Source of the DNA: an uncultured Eubacteriales bacterium
Lineage (GTDB): Bacteria; Bacillota; Clostridia; Christensenellales; Borkfalkiaceae
DNA length: 35,712 bases
Direction of reading: 5' to 3'
Assembly (NCBI GenBank): GCA_900543915.1
Contig: UQTB01000022.1
Location: forward strand, 1-35,712
The translations under genes and the position numbers were made by a program. The notes beneath the pieces were generated by a model. It did not search any database, was not told the origin of the DNA, and saw nothing but the letters and a program-made list of their open reading frames with translations. This document shows positions 30,897-35,712 of this stretch, piece by piece. The stretch's first letter is position 1; every line of letters starts with the position of its first letter.

Positions 30897-32354
30897 TTAT
30901 TTCTTCGCCTGATTGACGTAGTAGTTGATGAGTTCGGACTGATTGGAAATCTGCTGGCGGATCGTAGCGTCCGAGTTATCCTCGGCATCGATGATCGTAA
31001 AGCAGCTTCTCAGGCAGGTGAGAACGTCCGTCTGCGCGGCGACGGGGATATATCGGAAGAAATCGCGCGTCGAAGCAAAGGGAGCGTTTTCCGTCCCGAG
31101 CCCGTAGACAAAGGCGTCGTTGTCGAACGCCGTCCCGAACGCCTCCGATTCGTACGCCCGCCAGGAGGCGGCTTCATCGTTCAGCAGCGACCGCACGGAG
31201 GGAACGCCGTTTCCCGTCGCGCAAAAGGCGTTCTGCCCCGCCTCGCTCACGACGAATTTCAAGAACAGCCAGGCGGCGGTTTTGTTCTGCGCTTTCAGAT
31301 ACATGCCGTATCCCGAAGAGCCGCCGCCGATCGCGTATTCGGAGCCGAACTGCGGAATGGCGGTCACCCCCAGGTTCTGCACGCCCTTGATCTGCTTGGT
31401 GGATTTGATGATATCCGAGAGCACCGCGCGGGCATGAAAATAGATCGCGGACTGCTGCATACGGAAGTTGACGCCGCTGTTGGTGGTGGTAATCGTGCCC
31501 ACGTAATTCGCGGTGCGCAGCGACTTCCAGAACGAGACGGCGTTGAAGGTGTTTTCGCTGTTCAGCGCGGAAGAGCCGTCTTCGTTGACGACTTCTCCCC
31601 CGAAGCTCTTGACCAGCGGCCATACCCAGGAATCCCACTGGGAGTTGACGTCGATCAGGTTTTTCACCGCGTCTTTATAGGGAACGCCGTACCCGTTCAC
31701 CGCGTCCGAGGCGTCCAGCCCGGCGCGGAGATCCGCCAGCATCCCGACGAACGCCTCGCGGCTCATCTGCGCGGTGGGATAATCGACGCCGGCCGCGTCG
31801 AAAATATCCTGGTTGAAGTACATGACGACCTGATTATAGTCGCGCGGCATCATGTAGAGCATATCGTTCACCGTCGAGACGGAGAGCGCTTCGTCCACTA
31901 AAATATCCGAGGAGAAAGTTTCATCCCGCGCCTCGATTCTGCCCAGCGGAAACAGGAGGGAATCCAGGCTGTAAAGGGAATCCAGGCGGTCCTGCGCCAG
32001 CCAGAACACGTCCGGCATCAGGGAATAGTCTCCCAGCGTCTCCGCAGTGCCCGCGTCGTTGGAGAGCGAAGAGTAATAGTTATCCAGAAGTTCCTGCGTG
32101 TAATTGACGCGGATATAGGGATATTTTTCATTGAACGCCTTGATCAGCGCGTTCATGATGACGACTTCGCTTTCCTCCGAAGTCGTGCGGATGTTCAGTT
32201 CTCCCGAAAAGGATTCGTCCGCCGTGAGGTCGATTTCATCCAGGAGTTTCTCGTCAAATCCGCCGTCGCCGGACAGTTTGCACCCGGCAAGGGAGCCGAC
32301 CGCGAGCACGCAGATTAAAACGGCGAGAAAAAAGCCGCGGAATATCTTTTTCAT
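30897..32354 (-). CDS. Extracellular sugar-binding lipoprotein of the ABC transporter
   Basis: The 485-residue solute-binding protein of the family-1 (MalE-like) type has a signal peptide with lipobox SLAGC (Cys25), mature residues with GELNIRTTSEESEV as the first strand, the family's KGVQNLGVTAIPQFG segment and AWLFLKFVVSEAGQNAF near residue 365. It captures the sugar outside the membrane and hands it to the two permeases encoded next. Being first among the transport genes, it is usually the most expressed. A hairpin with no U-run (32376-32393) just upstream may stabilise the processed transcript. Confidence 0.93.
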   Translation of the reverse strand: MKKIFRGFFLAVLICVLAVGSLAGCKLSGDGGFDEKLLDEIDLTADESFSGELNIRTTSEESEVVIMNALIKAFNEKYPYIRVNYTQELLDNYYSSLSNDAGTAETLGDYSLMPDVFWLAQDRLDSLYSLDSLLFPLGRIEARDETFSSDILVDEALSVSTVNDMLYMMPRDYNQVVMYFNQDIFDAAGVDYPTAQMSREAFVGMLADLRAGLDASDAVNGYGVPYKDAVKNLIDVNSQWDSWVWPLVKSFGGEVVNEDGSSALNSENTFNAVSFWKSLRTANYVGTITTTNSGVNFRMQQSAIYFHARAVLSDIIKSTKQIKGVQNLGVTAIPQFGSEYAIGGGSSGYGMYLKAQNKTAAWLFLKFVVSEAGQNAFCATGNGVPSVRSLLNDEAASWRAYESEAFGTAFDNDAFVYGLGTENAPFASTRDFFRYIPVAAQTDVLTCLRSCFTIIDAEDNSDATIRQQISNQSELINYYVNQAKK

Positions 32355-32375
32355 ATTTTCTTCTCCTTATTGCGA

Positions 32376-32393
32376 GGGGCGCGAATGCGCCCC
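32376..32393 (-). other. Intercistronic hairpin before the binding-protein gene
   Basis: GGGGCGC / GCGCCCC with a 4-base loop lies between the surface-protein stop and the binding-protein start, without a following U-run. It is probably an mRNA-stabilising or processing structure rather than a terminator. Confidence 0.45.
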
Positions 32394-32410
32394 CTTTCTG
32401 CCATAGAATG

Positions 32411-35400
32411 TTATCTCTTTCTGCGGAAGGTCAGCGCGCAGGAAAGCCCGATCGCCGCCAGCGCCAGGAGCGCGGAGCCGAATCCGATCGAACCGCCGCA
32501 ATCGCAGCCTGCAGACCGATTCTCTTCCCACTTCGCATAGAGGGAAATATCCGCAGTCACGGCCGTTTTGAAGTCGTATTCCTGCGTCAGCGCCTCGTCC
32601 GTATACCATCCGACGAATTTGTACCCTTCGCGCCTGGGATTGGAGGGCTTATAGAAGAGTCCCCCTTCGCAGACCGTCTGCGGGGCGACTTCGCTCCCGC
32701 CGTTGGAGTGGAAGGTCGCCGTGTACGCTTTGTCAAAATAGACTTCCACCGTCTCGTCGTCCCAGCCCTTGTAGAACGTGACGATGTTGTTCGCATCCGC
32801 CAGATACTCCCTGCCGCCGACGACCACCTTGCTGACCGCATAGCCGGCGTCCGGCTTTATGGTGAGCGTGACGCGGTCTTTAAAGAGCACTTCGCCCTGC
32901 TTGTCGGAGGTATAGCTGCCGTTTTCCGTTTCCGCCAGCGTGAGGCCCGAAGTCTGGGAGACCAGACAGCGGAACATGTGCGTGGAACCGGAATTCGCGA
33001 TGTGCAGGTATGCGTATCCGCCCTTAAAATCCGAGCGCTTCAGCCCCGCGAGCGCGCCTTCGATCGCCGTGCCGTTCACCGTGACGTAATTGGAAGCGCC
33101 GTCCTCCGAGACGAAGATCTTAATGACGAACTGTTTATCCTGCTCGTAGCCCAGATTCGGCGTCTTGACGTTGTTGAATACGTCCTTGAATTTGCCGTAA
33201 TCCACGCTGGCGTCCACCGTGGAGGTGAGAATGGCGGCTTTTGCGCCCGCATTGCCCGCGTGCCCCGCTTTCAGCGCGGAGAGCACGTTGTCGAACAGCT
33301 GGAAGGTGATGTCGCCCGCCGCGGGAGCGTTGTTGTTCGCGGTATCCCAGTTGTTCACCGAATAAGTGATGACGATCTCCTTCGTGAGATCCAGGCGCTT
33401 CAGATTGGTGATCGCGCCGGCGGCTGCCAGGAGAAAATCGGTATACTGATCGTACGTCTTAAAGGAGGTATCGTACTGATAGCTGCCGTAATACATGGAG
33501 ATGATCTCGTTCCCGTTTTCGTCCACGAAGGTGTCCCCGTTATCCCAGATCGTCGCCTCTATGTCGAAGCCGTTTTCCTCCATGAGCCCTTCCCAGCGAT
33601 AGGATTCGTCCACCACGCCGTTCATCTTATGATAGAGGATCAGCGGTTCCTCCACCCAAACCGCAGTGAGGGTGATATCCTCGTTGACGGGCGTACTCAG
33701 ATCGTAGGGGCCGTCCTCCGTCTTCCATTCCTGCGTAAAGCCTTCCGACTCGAAAACGGTGCCGATCGCGCCGATCGCGTCTCCGGAGGCGACCTTGAAC
33801 GTAAGTTCCCGATAATCGCCGCGTTCCGAACGGAGCGTCACCGTGTGATAGGTCCTGGAATTATCCAGATAGTTCGCGTAAAGCGTCATCTCGCCCGTGA
33901 CGGGATAGGCAAAATCATAGCGGAGGATACACGCCTCGTCCTGATACCAGCCCTCGAACGTATAACCGGAGAGCGTGGGAGCCGCGGGTTCCGCCATCGG
34001 GCGGCCGACGGTCGCCTTTACGGTCGTCTCCTCGAACCCGTCGACGGAGGACTTTAAGTGAACTTCCGTGCGGATATCCCTTTGGCTGATCTTAATCTGC
34101 GCCTCCAGGTGCGCTTCCAACGCGACCATCGAAAGGCGGGCGGTGCCGTCCGCAAAATCGCTCTGTTTCAGCGACAATCCCGAAAAAGCCACGTTGTTGA
34201 ACGCGACGAAGCTCTCTTCCTCCGTCTCGCCGATATAGATCGTGAGCTTTGCCCAGCCGCCGTCATAGTTGCATTCGTCGCTGATTTCCCCGCCCGCAAC
34301 CGAAATTCTGTGGTAGTAGGGACAGGGCTCTCCCGCCAGCATCTCGTTCATGCCGCCGAACATCACGGCCTTCGAGCCGCTTTCTGCCTTCCAGGCATCG
34401 GAACCTGCGATCATCGCGGCGTCCAGAGAATCGAAGAGGGCGAAAAAGAACCGGCCGAGGCCGTTTGCGCTCCACGCCGCCTGCGGATCCATCTGGAAAT
34501 CGATATCGATCGCCTGCGTGATATCCAGCTCCTCGCCGAGCACGATGTAATTTCCGTTTACGAGGACGAAAATGGAGCCCTCTTCTTTCACCGCATAGCA
34601 GTTTTCGGGGGCATACATGCCGTAGTTATCCCTGAATGCATTGCCGTTTTGATCGTAAGGGATTTCCTGGCTGACGCCGTTCTGATCGAACGCCCAGTCG
34701 AGCACATTCCCCTCCTGGTCATAGTAAACTCCGGGTTCGGAGGGCTCGACGGACGCAGACTGCGTGATCTTCATCTTCGCTTCCAAGGTTTTGTCGAGCG
34801 CAACGAAGGACATGAACGCCTTTCCCTCCGCAAAATCGCTTTGCTGCGCGTTGAAGGAGGAGAATTCCACGCCGTTGAAAAACACTTTGGATTCCTCTTT
34901 CGTCTCCCCGATGCGGATGGTGAGCACGGCGTTGTTGCCGTTATAATTGAATTCGTCGCTCACGCCGCCGCCGTTTACGGAAATCCGATGGAGATTGCTC
35001 TGGTTCGGATTCAGATTGCCGAACGCGACGAACTTGGAGCCCGAACTCGTCTGCCATGCGTTGTTGCCCGCCGCAAGCGCCGTGTCGAGATCGCCGAACA
35101 AGGCGAAGAAAAATCTGCCGAGCTTCACGTCGGGAACGCCGTCTTCCGCGCTCCACGCGTTGTTCGGATCCATGGTAAAGGAGATGTTGATATCCTTCGT
35201 CACGTCCAGCTCTCCGCCCAAAAGCGTGTATTTCGCCGCCGCAAGCACGAAAATGGAGCCGTCTTCCCGGACGCTGTAAGCTTTATCCGGCGAGTAGATG
35301 CCGTAGTATTGACTGACCGGCGTCTTGTTCTGATCCGCATACGGGATCACCGGACTGACGCCGTTCTGGTCGAACGCCCAGTCGAGCACGTTGCCCGCTT

Positions 35401-35512
35401 CGTCATAATAGGTTTTTGGCGCAGCTGCCGTCGCGGCGAAAATACCGCCGACCAAACAGCAGCACATCAAAACCGATAAGATCAAAAGCGCTGTCTTTTT
35501 CCTGTTCATCAT
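32411..35512 (-). CDS. Large repeat-containing surface protein with InlB-type repeats
   Basis: The 1033-residue protein has a signal peptide (hydrophobic residues 8-30). Two tandem copies of a module of about 220 residues follow (36-255 and 263-478, sharing GNVLDWAFDQNGVS, LGRFFFALF, HRISV and IGET), with a diverged third copy at 625-855. Listeria/Bacteroides (InlB B-type) repeats lie at 483-548 and 930-996, plus a degenerate one at 555-620. The tail (1002-1033) has Cys/Gly (GCDCGGS), a hydrophobic span and FRRKR, without LPXTG. The first ATG is 3 bases from GGAGG and the second (35509) is 6, so 35509 may be used. It heads the sugar operon, so glycan binding at the cell surface is likely but unproven. 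Confidence 0.8.
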   Translation of the reverse strand: MMNRKKTALLILSVLMCCCLVGGIFAATAAAPKTYYDEAGNVLDWAFDQNGVSPVIPYADQNKTPVSQYYGIYSPDKAYSVREDGSIFVLAAAKYTLLGGELDVTKDINISFTMDPNNAWSAEDGVPDVKLGRFFFALFGDLDTALAAGNNAWQTSSGSKFVAFGNLNPNQSNLHRISVNGGGVSDEFNYNGNNAVLTIRIGETKEESKVFFNGVEFSSFNAQQSDFAEGKAFMSFVALDKTLEAKMKITQSASVEPSEPGVYYDQEGNVLDWAFDQNGVSQEIPYDQNGNAFRDNYGMYAPENCYAVKEEGSIFVLVNGNYIVLGEELDITQAIDIDFQMDPQAAWSANGLGRFFFALFDSLDAAMIAGSDAWKAESGSKAVMFGGMNEMLAGEPCPYYHRISVAGGEISDECNYDGGWAKLTIYIGETEEESFVAFNNVAFSGLSLKQSDFADGTARLSMVALEAHLEAQIKISQRDIRTEVHLKSSVDGFEETTVKATVGRPMAEPAAPTLSGYTFEGWYQDEACILRYDFAYPVTGEMTLYANYLDNSRTYHTVTLRSERGDYRELTFKVASGDAIGAIGTVFESEGFTQEWKTEDGPYDLSTPVNEDITLTAVWVEEPLILYHKMNGVVDESYRWEGLMEENGFDIEATIWDNGDTFVDENGNEIISMYYGSYQYDTSFKTYDQYTDFLLAAAGAITNLKRLDLTKEIVITYSVNNWDTANNNAPAAGDITFQLFDNVLSALKAGHAGNAGAKAAILTSTVDASVDYGKFKDVFNNVKTPNLGYEQDKQFVIKIFVSEDGASNYVTVNGTAIEGALAGLKRSDFKGGYAYLHIANSGSTHMFRCLVSQTSGLTLAETENGSYTSDKQGEVLFKDRVTLTIKPDAGYAVSKVVVGGREYLADANNIVTFYKGWDDETVEVYFDKAYTATFHSNGGSEVAPQTVCEGGLFYKPSNPRREGYKFVGWYTDEALTQEYDFKTAVTADISLYAKWEENRSAGCDCGGSIGFGSALLALAAIGLSCALTFRRKR
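34079..35407 (-). repeat. Tandem duplicated module of the surface protein
   Basis: Copy 1 covers 34748-35407 and copy 2 covers 34079-34726. They share short identical stretches at the DNA level, for example around 34680-34715 and 35355-35395, where both encode GNVLDWAFDQNGVS. A third, strongly diverged copy lies at about 32948-33640. No known domain was recognised. Confidence 0.75.
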
Positions 35513-35599
35513 AGACCTCCGTCTTTTTATTTTTTTCTGAGGCCGGCGCCTGCCGGAGCCGTCAGCAAGATCGCAAAAAAGGAAGAAGCAATCTGCTGT

Positions 35600-35712
35600 T
35601 TATCTCCCTTTGCGGATATGGAATCTGCGGCGTTTTTTCAGGACGGGCAGGGCTGCTGCCGCGAGAAGCGCCGCGGAAACGGCTGCCGAAGAAGCGCCGA
35701 GGGAAGAAGAAC
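35600..35712 (-). CDS. C-terminal end of another surface protein, cut by window edge
   Basis: The last 37 codons of a minus-strand gene end at TAA (35600-35602). They read a Ser/Ala-rich start (SSSLGASSAAV), a hydrophobic run of about 15 residues (SAALLAAAALPVL) and a basic end (KKRRRFHIRKGR). This is the same tail plan as in the neighbouring 1033-residue protein, so the gene probably encodes another secreted, membrane- or wall-anchored protein of the same operon. The 87 bases between the two genes hold a GC-rich stem (CCGGC / GCCGG near 35545-35560) and no clear promoter. Confidence 0.6.
   Translation of the reverse strand, partial: SSSLGASSAAVSAALLAAAALPVLKKRRRFHIRKGR

Noticed and set aside
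35513..35599. Possible promoter or terminator between the two surface-protein genes
   Set aside because: A GC-rich stem is present, but the minus-strand sequence after it is A-rich rather than U-rich, and no -35/-10 pair with proper spacing was found.

Overview
The window looks like a chromosomal piece of a GC-rich member of the Bacillota (Clostridia-like). The evidence is the gene order dgt-dnaG-rpoD-trmK-nif3-like-zinc-ribbon protein, the secG-rnr-smpB-ssrA cluster, the pgk-tpiA-gpmI cluster, lipoprotein signal peptides, AGGAG-type ribosome binding sites, and a BclA-like collagen protein of the kind found on spore surfaces. An uncultured gut clostridium is a reasonable guess, but nothing in the window fixes the genus. 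No tRNA, rRNA, transposase, phage gene or CRISPR array was seen.

Layout. Bases 1-7000 (minus strand) hold a macromolecular-synthesis operon that ends at a terminator, followed by a truncated adenine deaminase gene. Bases 7116-8992 (plus strand) hold ung and an archaeal-type phosphoglycerate mutase homologue. Bases 9041-12400 (minus) hold the protein-export and trans-translation block: secG, rnr, smpB and the tmRNA gene ssrA, which has its own consensus promoter. Bases 12411-16157 (minus) are lower glycolysis: pgk, tpiA and gpmI, with a consensus promoter before pgk and a terminator hairpin between tpiA and gpmI. Bases 16171-19301 (minus) hold a HAD-type phosphatase, a low-molecular-weight protein tyrosine phosphatase and a short rhamnosidase-like protein. 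A 198-base divergent intergenic region with two inverted repeats separates the last of these from a collagen-like gene on the plus strand.

Bases 20538-35712 (minus) are mostly a carbohydrate-use locus. In transcription order it holds the end of one surface protein; a 1033-residue repeat-containing surface protein; a sugar-binding lipoprotein; two ABC permeases; an intracellular GH78 alpha-L-rhamnosidase; three secreted lipoproteins (an SGNH esterase, a GH71/99-like protein and an alpha/beta-hydrolase esterase); a terminator; a LacI-family regulator; and a GNAT acetyltransferase. The simplest reading is that extracellular lipoproteins de-esterify and cut a rhamnose-containing glycan, the transporter imports oligosaccharides, and the cytoplasmic GH78 enzyme removes rhamnose. 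No transporter ATPase or rhamnose catabolic gene is present here.

The points most worth a second look are: two neighbouring surface proteins that end in a hydrophobic-plus-basic tail without LPXTG; the triplicated unrecognised module in the larger of them; a tmRNA whose T-loop departs from consensus; an rnr gene that starts right after a strong terminator, without a clear ribosome binding site and without the usual N-terminal helix-turn-helix; a rhamnosidase-like protein with Asp at the usual general-acid Glu position; and two unrelated phosphoglycerate-mutase-type proteins 3.4 kb apart.
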